From Montifringilla adamsi (Eukaryota; Chordata; Aves; Passeriformes; Passeridae), in NCBI GenBank assembly GCA_017590115.1, contig JAGGNK010008892.1, forward strand, positions 4,223,383 through 4,287,382: DNA of 64,000 nt, in the 5' to 3' direction. The first letter of the stretch is position 1. The number at the start of each line of letters is the position of its first letter. Positions 12,901 through 26,882 of the stretch are shown here, in pieces. The notes under the pieces are model-generated. The model searched no databases. It was given only the letters and a program-made list of their open reading frames with translations, and had not been told where the DNA came from. The position numbers and the translations under genes were made by a program.

Positions 12901-15900
12901 GCTAAGAATGTCCTAAAAGATTTCTTGGGATGTGGGAAAAGGGGACAAGGAAAGGAATGAATAGAGCTTGGTTGAACAAAAGGCTGGTATTTTTGGGGGG
13001 GAGAGGTGGGGGTCTTTTTATAGCCTGCAAGTTTTTTGGGTAAAGTAATTATGAAAAATAAAAATGATTAAAGTAAAGAGAAACAGAAATGATTTATCAT
13101 GATATTTTAAATGCCTCACTGTTTTCACTTTATCTTTTAATTTTTGTATTTAAAGCACTTGGGCTGCTTTAAAAAAATAATCAAAACATAAAGGGAGACT
13201 ACAAATAGCCATGTTGAAGAGTAATGAATCCAGCAGACAGAAGGACTTGTGTCCAAATAAAAAAGGCAGAAAAGTGTAGGCTGGAATTGGTATTGACTGT
13301 GCAATGTGCACAGTGCTAATGGACCTGCAGAAGAAACAGGAACATTGCAGCCATAAAGTGAAAACCTGGTCCACTGTGAATACAGATGAGATTGGGAAAA
13401 ACAGTGCTTTTATGGGGCTGCTTTTGCACACATGGCCTCTTGAGCTCACCTGTTTATAAAGTCAGAGTGACAGGATGTAGATTAGCAATCAGTATCCTCA
13501 TTTAGCTATTTCTCCCTGACTGATTTACACTGCAGTGATTTCTTTTTTCTTTTGTCTTTTCCTTCTGGCTGGTGGTGATTTGCTGAGCCCATCTATTCTC
13601 TTTTACACTGTTGCTTTTCTAGAAGCTAGAAAAATCAAAATTCAGATCATTTTCCTTTCTCTGTGTGTGTGTGTGTTGCCTACAGTTCCTACCCTAGTCT
13701 GTGCCACTGGCCAAGGCTCAGTAAGTAAATCTTCCAGGAGAAGCAGCTTTGAAGCAGCTGCCATGTCCCTTTTGCTGTGAGTTGGTTTTCCTAGACACCT
13801 TTCACTCAGCCTATGGAGAGATGCTTGATGTATGTGCTCCATCAAAGTGTTGGTCAATAAAATCCTATTTAACTGGGTGGCACCCATAACTTGCTTTTCC
13901 CATGTCAGTCCCTTGAAAGGCAGTATCCTGTTAGGCACTGAAGAGATTGTGCATGTCAGGTACTGTAGTTCAGCATCTGTTTGTGTGCCTGCAGGTAACT
14001 GTGCTTTTCTCTGCTTCAGCACTGCTTCTGGATTACACACCTGAGCAGTTTCCTGGTGAAGGCTACCTGGGGAGCCTTCAGGGCAGGAAGGAAGAACACT
14101 CAGAAACAGCCAGGAGTGGGGGTCCTGGCATTAGGCTGTTTGTGTTTGGAAGTGAGATGTTTTCTGTTCTGGCAGTGAACTGTAACCCATTTGAAATATG
14201 GGTTGGCAGTGGACTTCAGGCTGTTCTCTGCCATAGTGTTGTGGGGCCTGCCAAATCTCACAGTATTACCTCTCTCTCTGTAGAAGCCAGAGAAAGAGGC
14301 TTGAGTGAATTTTTTTATTTCTGCATATAGATAACTCATGGGGGACCCTTCAAACTTAAAACGAGCAGACAAGGTCATAGCTGGGAGAAAGCCAGGAAGT
14401 TGTTGATATCTCTACCTATCTTTGGGCTATTAGAATATGTTAAGTAAATCCACATTAAACTATTTATAAGGATGCAGATTGATAATCCTATACAAACAAG
14501 TTCCATTTCTTCCCATATACAGAGTATTTGAGATTGGTATAATCATAATTTTATATTTTGGGAAACTGTGATATAGAACTACTAAGGCACCTACAGTAAG
14601 ATTCAAGATTACAAATGTAATTAGCCACAGACCCTGACTCTGAGAAGATTTCATTGACTGGGATTTAAGTGTCTGGATCTAAGATATTTCCTAATTCAGT
14701 CGTTAGACTCTTAGGGGAACTAAGCTACTCTTTGCACCTTGAAAAAGCTATCTAATGTCTCTAAAATAATACTTGAAGATCTTTGCGGACATGATAATAT
14801 AGTCCTGGGATATTTGGTTAGCAGTTTCTAGAGATAAATATATATTGTGATAGGATAGAGATAATTAATATCAGAACCAGAGTTCCTTCATCTTCTCTTC
14901 CTCTCCTTTTTTTCCACTCAGAAGAGCACTCATGAATCACTTTGGCCTTTCAGCATGCAGTAATGAAAAGCTGATTACCATACAGCTCCCCACGGGTCAG
15001 CCTCTCTCTTACCCAGCGTTGCTCACTCAACTATCACTCCCTGTGTGTCTGATCAGAATCCAGGGGTCTCCAACTGACTAAAACATGTGAGTTAGTAGAT
15101 GTGCTAATAAGGCAAATTGAAGGAACAAGTAAAAATTAAGTAATTATTATCTGACAGTGAGAGCTAAAAAACGCTAATTTCCCATGGACCGGGGTAGAAG
15201 AACAACCAATGCTGTTACTGAGAAATCCTTGCAAAGCTGGCCTGCAGATGCTGTTCAGAAGCTGTGTTGCAGTGTATTGGGCACAGAGCATCCTTTGCTA
15301 CTTTGTGTAGTCCTGTTTGCTTTGCAGGACCATCTGCTGACTGCTCCAGTGGCAGTACCCACAGATGAGTGGTGAGCTGTGTCATGTTAGTTCAGCATCT
15401 CTGCCAGGCTGGAGAGTAAGTCTGATCAGGGCTTCTCACAAAACAGGCCTTGACATATATAGGACTTCACTAATTTGGTGCTTCACAAAAGTATACAATG
15501 TAGACATGCCTTAGAATTCTATTTCTGGCTTATATAAATATAGGCAAGTTCATTTTTCAGTGCCTTATGTTCCCCAGCTGCAAAGCACAAAAAAAACCTC
15601 CCCAAAAAACCAGATACTTAGGACTTTCCAAAACATAAAAGGGTTGTAATGTGGAAAAAAATAATGAATCACTAAGAGCTTCAGATTCTAGGATGAGAAA
15701 AGCTGAAGACCAGGAAAATCTGTACTTTCTGCTAATATTTGACCTTCTGTTTCATAGTTTTTTTTAATCTTAATGGACATCCTGCCATGAGAACAGGTAG
15801 AAACCTAACCTAATGAATGATACTTATTTTTGTGTTATCTAACTAATTTTGCTGTTATTGCTACTTGACACAGAGGATTTTATTCTTCATCAGCACAGAA

Positions 15901-16811
15901 ATGGAGGCCACTCTAACTCAGGTGTTATATGTTAATAATTTGAGTTCATCTCCCCAAAAGAACAACATTGCAACGTGTATTAAAATCTGTAAAGGTCAGC
16001 TATTTTCTTTTGAAATAGCAGTAACTTTGTCTTCTCCACTTTTCTACACCTGCAGTGCTATTGCAATCCTTGTGTGGTTTGTAAGACACAATGCTATAAT
16101 TTTTTGAGATACACAAGCAACCTTTAATAGATAAAATGCTGTAGTACTTAAGCCACTCAAGGGGAAAAAACTTTCTTGTTCCTTTGGCATTGAAAAGGTA
16201 AAATTATTCATTGCCCTTTATAAGGCACTAAACAAATGATGAAATTTTGTATGGTGTGTCAGGGATTGGCTGGATGTATTTAACTCGATGGTGATATGAG
16301 ATTTACAGAGCACACAAGAAAGGAGCCTTAAATAGTTTTACCCATTGACCTTTGTCAAGATAATAAAGCCTGAATATCAACTCCTCACCACTTAAATTGT
16401 GTACTAATGAAGTGCCATTGGGTACTCAGCTACACCTGTGCTAGTTAGAACTATTCCTAGTCACACAAGTAGAAACATATATTCAAGAAATAAAAGTATA
16501 AAAGGTGTAAAGAAAGCACTGTTATGCAGCTTAGAGTAAAATCCAACAATATAAAGAGAAATTGGCAAAATAAGTTGAAATATAATCAGGAGGCTGAAGG
16601 GAAGAATTACGTAGAAAGATTTGAAGCGTTCAGTACATATTGATTGGTAAATGATAACCTGAGGGGAGGATGGCAAATCAGTTCTGATGGGAGGACTGCC
16701 TTCCCAAGAAAGGGGAATTGTTTAAGGAAGTTTACAGAACAGGAATGTTGGGTTAAATTAAGAATGGGAAATAGTGAATATCATATTATCACAACAATGA
16801 GATGGGTGGTG

Positions 16812-16876
16812 GTTTTTTTCTTGGGTTTTTTTTTTTTTTTTTTTTTTTTTTGTTTGTTTTTTTTTGGTTTTTTTTC
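16812..16876. repeat. T-rich homopolymer tract
   Basis: A long run of T is interrupted by a few G, with an uninterrupted core of about 26 T at 16826-16851. It looks like a degenerate poly-T tract; no retroposed body could be recognised on either side. Confidence 0.85.
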
Positions 16877-19800
16877 CCCTTTACTTTGCTGTAGCAGGAA
16901 TAATAGAAAAGGGTGTAAATCCCATCTGTTAGGCATTTGAAACTAGGATGGCTAAAATGGCAAAACAAGGCCAGGCTGCTCTACACTTCTATAAAACATG
17001 CTTAGTAAGAGGACAGGAAGGGGAGGAGCTCCATGACCTAGCCAGCTCTTCTGCTTATAGTTTGAATTAATCTGGGAAATGTATGCCCAGAATAAAAACC
17101 TGGAAATGTCTTCCAACTTCAAAAGTCCTCTTTTCCTTTATAAATCCTGTTAATACTGGATATGTTTTTCTAATTAGTGAGTACATGAATAAATTTATAC
17201 AACTTGCAAGACACTGATTACCGAAGTAAGTTTTGTTTGATTCTTTATGTAATTACTTTTTATAATAACTCAAACTGAATTAAGAAGGGTACAATAGTTA
17301 ATGGTGTAAAAATAACATTTTGATACTTCAACTTCTTTGTTAGGTCTCAAAGAATTGTGGAATAAACTCCACATTTGGGCAAACTAGAAACAATTTATTC
17401 TGTGTGTGTTGCAGTATCAGATGAGAAAAGACTGGTGCTAAGGTAGGTTTTGTCAAGTGCACTGTAGGGAAAAGCTGTTAACAAAAAAATCTTCAGATCC
17501 CAAGCTCAAATCTCAGTTAGAAGAGGTATTCACAGACTCATATGAGAAAGAGAAGCATGGAATGTTGTTTCCAGTTTGCTGGTGAGGAGAGCCTACTCTA
17601 AGGTTCATTCTTTCCAGCCAGTGCATAAGCTGCTAACTGTTCATCTTTGTGGCAGATGGAAAACAGAGACTTTTCTGACTGACAATCTGTCATCCAAAAT
17701 CTTATTCATCTGCATAAACCCCCAAAATACCACCAAAAACATAGGCCACTATTTAGTTCACTTGCATTTGGTCCTGCTCTGTCATGGACTTAGTTTGATC
17801 TTTGGCAAATCAATTAGGTTTTGCTGAATGAAAGCAGTAAATCCTGACAAACTCCAGTGTTGCCCCCTGTAGTGCTTAGGGGCCCATCAACTCTTAGAGT
17901 AAAATCCAAACATGTAAGTCAGGTGCTCAGGGTGCGAAGTAGCCATTAAGTAAGGATGATGTTCAGGACAGCCAGGGGGTGGGGGAAGCAGGGACAGGCT
18001 TCAGGTAGCCAGTGGTGCATGCCACGAGGAGGATGTGCCAGTCCCTGTGTTGGGTGCAGGCTTGCTCCTGCTGCATCCTTGAGTTTGGCGCCCACAGAAA
18101 TATGAAATTTGCATTCTAAAAACCCACTTCAAGATTGAGATACCACATAGCTGTATGTGGTCATAGAGCTTGCAGTGTGCTGTGAGGCCTTGGGTGCTCT
18201 GCCTAGTTGCATTGCTTTTACTTCCCCCTCTTCCCATTAAACTGAGGCTTCTTTGTTTTCAGACTCTATATTGCTTGCATTTCTATGCCTTCCTCTCTCC
18301 ACATGTCAGATTGCTCACAGGATGTTCTCTGCTATGTCTTTTGGTTTGCAGGTGACTGTTCCCTTAGATTCCTGTATTCTTTGTGTTAGCAACCTTGCAC
18401 GTTGTGCAGGAAGTTTTAGTGCAACATTTAAAAGCTGTGGAAGCTTGGGAGCTTCTCACACTGGCAATCGATCACTGAGGGTTTTTTTTCTAAATTACAT
18501 TGGTGGTGTTCTGTTGAGCTGTGTCAGGAGTGGATGAGAAAAGCACTATGATTTCCTCTTCCAGATGCAGATGAAATTAGGGAAGTATGACAGTCCCACA
18601 GCAATCCTGCTGGTTTTGGTGCCTTTGTTGAGGCACAGCTGTGCCCAGCAGCTGGTCTGGAATCAGAGAACCAGGAAATTTGCACAGTTAGCAGATATAA
18701 ATAGAGAATCTGTAACTATGAGAGATGCTTAACTCTGCAGTAAATAAATTCTAGTCCAAAAAAAAAAGACCAATTGAAATCTTAAAAAACTGTCTTGTGC
18801 CTCAATTCTTCCCATTTGAGTCTCTCTCTATCTGCAGAATTTGAAAGAAAAACAGGTGTTGTATCTATAGAGTCTTACCAGCTATGTTTCAAGTGATGTT
18901 AAGATCAGTCCCCTTTCCGTTCCAATTTAGATTATTTTTAGGCTTGTGGATTATTTTCCAGTTTATAAAGAAATTATTGGCCTCTTCATTATTTTGACTT
19001 TTTTGATATTCTGAGAATTTTTCAGAGTTTGTCTGATGAAAAGTACAGGTGGCTCTTGGATCGTCCAGAAAACGCAGGGCAGCAGCCCAGCTGTGCTGGA
19101 CAGTGGGTTGTGTCCCTGCACAGTCCTGGCTTTGCAGGGTGGCAGTGGATGAGCTGCCTTCTATTTCTGTCCCAGTTTCTGTGTGAAAGTAGGCCAGTTC
19201 AAAAGACATTACCGAGTGCATCCTAATGCTTTGAAATCATGTGGAGGACTTCAAATAACAGGAATTGAGGATAGGAAAGCCATCCTATTAGGAGAACTAC
19301 TCTTTTCCCTCTTTGGTCAGAGTACATCAGCTGCTTATTTTAGAAAACAGCTATTTGTGGTTGTATTGTGGTATAGAGCTGTGTCTTATCCTTTCCAGGT
19401 GTAAATTAGGAAAAGCTTCTTTTGAAATACTCCTTGCTGATCCAGAACTTGTGCAGATGGGAGTGGAAATGTGGGACCTTGTCCACCAAGTGACAGTGAG
19501 AGCTGGTGGCAGTGACACTACACAGAAAACTGACTGGGATTTGCTGTGTCTGCTTTTTCTTCTACCCCAGGGAGGAGCCACACTGCTGTCCCTTGAAAAA
19601 AACACATAACAAGTACTTCTCAGCACTAGTGGTACAGGTGAGGAGACAATTACAGCCTCTGTCACCATCTAATGGTCTCAAGCAGCCCTGACATCCTCCC
19701 TTCACTGTGCCTCCAGAGTGTCTGAGCAAGTGCACCAGTCCCTGGGACCCATGGCCTCTGCATCCCCATCGCCTGCTCGCTTGATTTGCTAAGTTCCTGC

Positions 19801-20587
19801 TAGCAACCCTTTTAGGGAAAAGCTGGACACTGTCTTTGTCTTCAAAGACTTGAAACACATACTGAAGTGTATTAACTCCTTGATACACACAGCTTTTCCA
19901 CCCTCTGGGCTTCCCCCATACCCTTGCAGGTCTCCAGGAACCCTTAGGAGAAGGCAGAGCATGATGTTCACTACCGATGTTGTACTGAACTTTCAGGATC
20001 ATGATTAAGCCCCAGTGTAAGAGCCTGTGATTCTGCTAAAGAGGCCACATGCCTGCTTTTGTGAGTGAAGAGCTTAACATCCCTTTTCTCCAGTGATACG
20101 GGGAATGATGGCTCATGTATTAAGCTCTGAGATTCTAAACTCTTGAATGGCTTGAAGAGAGAGTTTTATGAAGGAACCATTTTTTCTGTATGTATCCTAG
20201 GTACTTGTCTTTCATCACAAGTCTGACAGTTTCACTGGTCCTCACTTGCACGTTAAAAGGGGGAGCAAATTGAGCTGTCTTTGGTGATCGTATGGAATTA
20301 GATGTCAATAACCTGTCAGAAGTGGATTCCAAATGTGTCTGTGCCTGACATACAGTATCTTCAATACAAGGGTTCATTGGGTTCTATTTTTCCCTTAGTG
20401 ACATCCTTTTAATATATTTGGCTTACTTTGTAATGATTGCTTAAGTGAGAATTTAAAACATGTTTTTGAAGAGAGGTAAATGACATTCTTTCCTACCTTC
20501 AGATCAAATAACGGAAATCACAAAGTGACTTGTTGAATAGATCTCAGGAGTCCTAATTTTTGTCCTTCTGCTTTAGTTATTAGACCA

Positions 20588-20700
20588 TGTTGGATGGGGC
20601 TCTGAGCAACCTGATCTAGTGGAAGATGTCCCTCCCCGTGGTACGGGGTTGGAAGTAGATGATCTTTAAAGTCTCTTCCAAACCATTCTATGATTCTACA
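20588..20700 (+). mobile_element. CR1 retroposon, 3' end fragment
   Basis: This has the characteristic CR1 3' region: GTTGGATGGGGCTCTGAGCA, then ATCTAGTGGAAGATGTCCCT, GGTTGGAAGTAGATGATCTT, and the terminal microsatellite-like CCATTCTATGATTCTACA. CR1 is the dominant LINE of birds and is nearly always 5'-truncated, as here (about 113 bp). It is in sense orientation relative to NRXN3. Confidence 0.92.
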
Positions 20701-21383
20701 ATTATTAGGGGATCAGTGGAAGCATAATAAAGAGGTATGATTAATTATAGTTTAAGCAAAGTGGAAAGGCAAATACTGACCTGTCTGACCTAGCTTCCTT
20801 TGGTTTAGGTGCATAGCAATGCCAAAAATTCTGCCCATACCTGAGTCACCAGGAAAGTGATTTGGAACCTGTATCACCAGATCATGAGGTAAATGATAGA
20901 TGACTGGCAGTGATTTGGTTCTGGAATAGCTGAAATGTCCAGTAGATCTGTATCACTGGAGTGATTTAGATGGTTTAATTCAGCATTTCTGCATGTGTTC
21001 AATGTTGGTAGGTTTTTCATCAGAAATTAAGATGACATTATCAGTCCTCAAAAGATCCAAGCCTGAACTTTGGCATTATTATATTCTTCGTTGTGCAGTC
21101 TCTTATCTGTGGCACAAAACTGGAAATCAAATCTGGCAGTTTGAGTTAGTAATCACAGCCCTGATGAAAATGTGTTTTGTCACTTAAAACATACACTTCT
21201 GCTTCACCAGCAGCTAGTGCTGGAGGAAGCAGCATATAATTAAATGTTGCTGAAAAAGGTGATTGTCAATCCGAGTCCAAGAGCTGCAGGTCAAAGCAGG
21301 ATTTCCTTGTGTGCTTTTATTTCCTTGTGTGCCTGCTTCAAAGTTACAGGTTCACCATTAGATGGCAGTTTTAACACCATAGT

Positions 21384-21530
21384 TCACAGAATCGTAGAAT
21401 ATCCTGAGCTGTAAGGGATCCACAAGGATCATAAATTCTAACACCTAGCCCTGCTAAGGATACCCCCAAAAATCATCCTGTGTGTCTGAGAGTATTGTCC
21501 AAATATCTCTTGAGTTCTGGTTGCTCAATG
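21384..21530 (-). mobile_element. CR1 retroposon 3' end fragment, antisense
   Basis: On + it begins with the inverted CR1 end CACAGAATCGTAGAATATCC, followed by GAGCTGTAAGGGATCCACAA, then a diverged AACTCCTGGCCCTGC-type segment and GTCTGAGAGTATTGTCCAAA. This is the usual reverse-strand signature of a CR1 3' end. It lies 700 bp from the CR1 piece of opposite orientation at 20588-20700. The right boundary is approximate because the match fades after TTGAGTTCTGG. Confidence 0.87.
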
Positions 21531-22201
21531 CTTGACTTTTTTTAGGAGAGTGAGGGCTTTGCCTGTCTTCCTTTGGTTATGTATTTTTCTGCTGTATTCC
21601 TCCCTTTGTGGAATTCGGTCTGGCCAGCACAGGAGGATTATGAGGAGTGTAAAGAAGTGATATGCTGTGTAAGGCCAAGTGCTGTAGGTGTAGCTGTGTG
21701 TTCCCCAGGGTGCAATGTGGCTCAATACAACCCTTGTTGCTTTGATATTCTGCAGAATCTTGTTCTGACTTGATAAAATTGCTGTTAAGAATGAGTCAGC
21801 CCTTAACTGTCATTGAAGATTATGGTATTGTGTATTTAGAAGCACTGTGCATATTCTGATTTGTTGTGTTCTAAAGCTGGGTCGAAATTGAAAGAACAAC
21901 AGGTTTGAAAAATATAGATAAAATTTATTTCACTTTACAGGAAGTAGTTTTCTGATGTGCTTTGTGTATTTCCTGGTGCAGGTAGCTTGCTGTTTTTCAT
22001 GTTCTTTTTAGTGGCAGTAACAGGAGAAAGAAAAATATGAAAGATATGAAAAAAAGAAATACCATATTCTAATGCCAAGAGCAGTAGGAGGGGGAAATGT
22101 AACAGGTGAAGTACATACAGCTAGTTGGGTTTAGATTATTTTTTGCAATGTACTCAATTCAATTTTAAACCAATAGTGTTCCAATAGGCAGCTGTTACAG
22201 T

Positions 22202-22220
22202 CAGGCTCAAACAGAGCCTG
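22202..22220. repeat. Short perfect inverted repeat (hairpin)
   Basis: CAGGCTC and GAGCCTG are separated by five bases (AAACA), a perfect 7-bp stem. There is no associated feature. Confidence 0.6.
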
Positions 22221-25200
22221 TTGTTACAAAGTGATTTTTGTCTAAATGATTTCTGAAATTGTACAGGATCCTTTAGAATGTAGAAACTCTCACACTATGA
22301 GTTCTTCTGTTTCCTTATATTGGCTTTAATTCAGCTTTACATCCCTTGTGGGAAGGCTTCAGAATGGCATCCCAAATATTTTTCAAATTGGATGCCATGT
22401 GGGACACCAAGGCTTTATACCAGTTTCACAGGAGGTTCCACTATCATGCTTCAGCCACAGGTAACAGCTGTTGGCTCCCCCTCACACTCTGTCCTTGTGG
22501 AACTTGGAGAGCTTGTTGTCTCCTGGGCTGGACTGTGTGACTCCTCTAAATGCGGGCAGATGTGAGGAGCACATCCGTGTGGCTGTTCCTAACTCCTGCT
22601 TGCCTGGGCAGCAGCCAGACTCTTCTCCCTGCAGCTGAAGGCTGTGTTTGTGGAATTGCAGCCCAGCTTTCTCAACCGCTTCCAGCGGGTACAGAAACAG
22701 TAGGGGTGCAGATTGCAGACAGCCCAAGAGTAGGAGCTAGCAACAAAAAGTTGAAAAACTGAAAGAATGCCTTCAGATGTAACTACTTTTTTTTCTTTTC
22801 CCCCAATTTTAATTAGTAATGATTAATGGCTTTTATCTCTGTTGAGAAATATCATTTGAGAGTAGGAAATGTCAGACACTCTCCCCCACCACTTTTTTTG
22901 TCCTTGAATAATGAGGGAAGAGAAAATTTTCACCCTTGAAGTAAACACAATTTGCTGGTGTAACCAGTTCTGGTCAGGCTTTCTCAGAGCCTGGAAAACC
23001 TCATGATGGATTTGCCACAGCTTTTATGCAAACTTAATCTGATAGCCACGCTCCCATCTGCTTATACCATGCTTTGTTAAATTGTGTTGGACTCTGTTCT
23101 AATAATCTCTTCCTCTGATACACTTTGGAGATTTGGCCAAATAATACATGTGAAAGCATTCTCCAGTCCTCCAAACATCTATCTGAAATGGCCATCCCCC
23201 AAATTTACCTTGGCTTCCATCTTTGTTCTGGTTATTTTCCTTCTCTTTGTTACCTAGGTAACTCTTACTAGGTACCTATTTCATATTCATATCAACAAGA
23301 GCTAATTGCTGTAGAAGTATTGTGCATCTAATATCCTTTATGGGTAATTTTCAGCAAATAGGTAGTGATTAACTGCCCTGACCTTACATGTGATCCCAGT
23401 TATCTAAATGGGATGGGTTTTGCAATTTAGTCTCCTAGTTCCATCTCTTGTGCACTTAGGGTCCTGGGAGACATTTTAGGTGAAAGCAAACTGTTTTTCC
23501 ACTGTACAGAGTGTTAAGAATGTGGCTGTTGATGTTTTTATCAAACACCTAAGTTTTTATTACGATTCAGAATCCATTCTTAGAAATTGCACTTTCTGTC
23601 TGCCACCCAGATTAGCAAATATGTCATATTTGTGAGGGGTAGCTTTATTTCTCCCTTTGTCCCAGACTTCCTCAGGGCACAGGCAGCCCTGCAGGTCATT
23701 CTAAACAGTGATTTTTGGATGTGGAAAATGCGGTTTTAGTTTGAGATTACAAAATTCCTATTTTTCTCTTAGGAATTTCTGAATTCTGGTCTTTAGGAAA
23801 AAGTGATTGATGTTTGAATTTATTACCCCACCCTTGTGACAGAGATATCAACTGTACCATTCCTAATGCTTTTCTGAGCAGTACAGGGACTAACAGTGAT
23901 GTGGGTGGGGGACAAATTATTCCTGCTATTGCTGTGTGAGTATTTCAGGCTCTCAATCTGATAAACAGATTGTTCAAAAACCTAGAGAACCTGGGAAGAC
24001 CAGACTGAAGTGAAGCTTTTTATTACCTGCCCACTCATGGCAGAGTTCCTTCCCAGGAAGTTCATTCTGCAGGTGTGTTGCCTGGCCCTGAGTGAACTTG
24101 TTTGGAAAATGATGTCAATCAGGAGGTGCAGTCACTGATAAGCAGACATGGAATTTTACATTTGAGGCAGTTTAGAGGTCTGAGGGGACCCTCTTCCCTA
24201 ACAGGCTATGTTTAATCTACTGCTAGCAATCCAGAGAGTAAATGTCCCTCTGGACTGTATTATAGTGGACAGAAGTGCTTTAGACAGGATTACTAGCCTG
24301 TTATTCACCATTAAAGCTCTGCTAACATGGAGTTTTGCATTATATCTAGTATAAAGAGAACAATACAGAATGTGGGTACATTCTTACATCTTATCTGTAA
24401 TGGATGCTTCTCGAAATGGGGTGACAACGTGACAGCTTTCCAGCTTCAGTTAGGAGCAGGAGAGATCCAGGCATTTCAGTAAAGCCGTAATCACCATAGA
24501 AAGTGATCTGAAAATCTTCTGCACATAAATGACATTTTCAGTCTAAGACACCTGGTGATTTCAAGATTTGATCAGTCTTGTTTTGAACAGGAATAGTCCA
24601 GGCCTCACCAGCTCAGTAAGTCCATGATGGAAGCAGCTGAAGAAAATCCAGTTTTGCTTGAATGTGACATCAGGCTGGTGCTTTTGGAGTATGATGCTCT
24701 TCATTGCATTCTGACTGCCACCCTGAAGTTCAGAGAGAATAAAATGGGCTGTACAATGGTGAATTTGAAAGTTTTAGGGTCACAGCTGCTGTCATAATTT
24801 ATACATCTGCAGTTCTTTTGACTGGAGAATCCTATAAGTTGTCAATGCTGACTAAATCTTCACAGCTTCAACATGAAGCAGGATTTATTATCATTTACAA
24901 TTCCCATCAAGATCACTGGAAGCTCTTTAAACTCAAAGAAGAAGAAAAAAAAAATCCATGGAACTCTCTTCTCCAGAAACCCAAATCTTTGAATTTTGAA
25001 CCGGGTTTGTACTGGCTGCTGTTATTTGTAAATGCATTTAATGAATGCCCTTTTCTGCAGTTGGACCAGTACACAGTCCTGCACTGTAGATCCTGCACTA
25101 CAGCCTTTGGCATTTTAGATAGGCTTGTAGGAATTTAATAACTGTGTGATAATTATAACCAGTGTTAAGGACTATGAATTTCTAACTGGATCCTTACCAA

Positions 25201-26554
25201 AAGATACTGGTTTTGTAAGACAGAAACTGCACTTGGTCATTTCTGGAGTCAGAGAAGGACAGCTCATGGACATTTCTGTAGTTGTCCAAACACTGAAATT
25301 CTGTGTAATTTGGGTCATCATTAAACACCTTACATATCCTTGCCAATTCTTTTTTTATTTTTATTTTTTTTTTAATGTGAAATTCCTTTTATTTTAAAAA
25401 CATTTATCTACAAGTACTGGAGTTGTAAAGTGGAATTTGGTCAGGAATACAATCATGTTTTCAAAAGGCAGTGTCACTTGAAAGTAGAACTCAATTTCTT
25501 TTATCTGCTAGTGAAATTTACAGGCATGAACATGTACATCTAGCTTCAGCCTTCATGATCCTGGCAATATCAACTGCCATTTCATGCCAGCTGCTGGTTT
25601 CTGCTTCTCTCTGCCTTTTTGTCGTGGTTCCAATAATTGAACAGCGGTTGCAATTAGCCGGGTGAACAGATCTGGCTGTTGCATCTCTGCTGATGACTTC
25701 ATTAGGAATGGACAGAGTCTGTGGGATGCCTGGAAATCAGTGTCACCATTTCAGCGCTGCCTGTGCTGCACTGCCTGAGTGTTGCTGTCAGATGGGGACC
25801 ACTCTCGGATTAGTGGTTTTGAGAATGTTTTTAGGAAAGACAGCAGATCTCTGATAGGAGAAGAAAAGGCTCTGAAAGAACCTTCCTCTAGATCCTAGAA
25901 TCATAAACTCAGCTTTATCTTGTATTTTCAGCTTGGAAGTTGTAGCCTGAAACCCCAAATTACATATTATCCTCTATTTTTCCACAGCATGTATTACTGT
26001 TGTTACCCTCCTTATTGCTATCTGCTCTGTTGTATTGGGCTTCCCTTCAAAGATGACCTGTTTTCCATCCTTTGCAAGTGTTGTGACATTCTTGTTTCTG
26101 TGAAGCTGCCTGCCTTATGTGAGTTTAATAAATAGTTACCTAGTTCCTCTGCTTACTTATTTTCAGCACGTCACTGTCTCACTCTGGCCCTTTCTAAATC
26201 ATGATTGGCTGGAAGAATTTTGCTTTTTCAAAACCAGTATGACATGGACAAGTTTGACCTATAGTTATTAGACCAATGTTTTCCATTTGCTCCCTGTTCT
26301 GTTGAAGTACTTCTTCCAGGAATTTACGAAGTTTAGGGACTTGGGGCTGTCAGATGAGGAAAAGTAAGGAAATGAAATTGAGGGTTGTCTAATGCTGTGA
26401 ACCTTCCTTAAATCAACAGCCAGAGGCAATAGTAGTTAGTTTTTCTTTGCCATATTAGAAAAAACAGAACTGAGAAGAGGTTGTTTATGGATTTTAAAAA
26501 GGTTATGAATGTAGTTTACATTACAGCCTTGCTTTTCAAGAATGATAGACTGAT

Positions 26555-26712
26555 GATCACAGAATAAAAGAATCATCAAGGTTGAAAGAGACCTTCAAGA
26601 TCATCTAGTGCAACTGCCAACCCAGCAGCACCATAATCACCCTAAGCCATATTCCCAGGTGCCTTATCCAGATGCCTCTTGAACACTTCCAGGGATGGTG
26701 ACTCTGGAACCC
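26555..26712 (-). mobile_element. CR1 retroposon 3' end fragment, antisense
   Basis: The reverse-strand CR1 signature reads on + as a degenerate AGAATCATAGAATCAT-type end (ATCACAGAATAAAAGAATCA), AAGGTTGAAAGAGACCTTCA, AAGATCATCTAGTGCAACTG, then a CCTCTTGAACACTTCCAGGG ATGG segment. The fragment is 5'-truncated. It is more diverged at its terminus than the 20.6 kb copy. Confidence 0.9.
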
Positions 26713-26817
26713 TTTTCCATCTCAAATCAGTAGCAATTTGCAGGTGTAAGGTGATGTTTATGGAAAGGTGCAATATCCAATGAAATCAAGGCATTCTGGC
26801 ACTTGGCATTGAATAGT

Positions 26818-26882
26818 CATGGTTGAAAGAGATCCCTGGAAGTTGTTGTCTCCACCACCTGCTTCAACTGGGATTAACTTGA
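26818..26882 (-). mobile_element. Short CR1-like fragment, antisense
   Basis: GGTTGAAAGAGATCCCTGGA and CACCACCTGCTTCAACTGGG resemble another CR1 subtype's inverted 3' region (GGAAGGGACCTCTGGAGGTC-like followed by CCTGCTCAAGCAGGG-like). It is only about 65 bp and diverged, so the call is tentative. It may be part of the same insertion complex as the adjacent CR1 piece. Confidence 0.55.

Noticed and set aside
19562..20002. Open frame of 146 codons on the - strand in a moderately GC-rich stretch
   Set aside because: Length explained by fewer stop codons in GC-rich sequence; no family signature.
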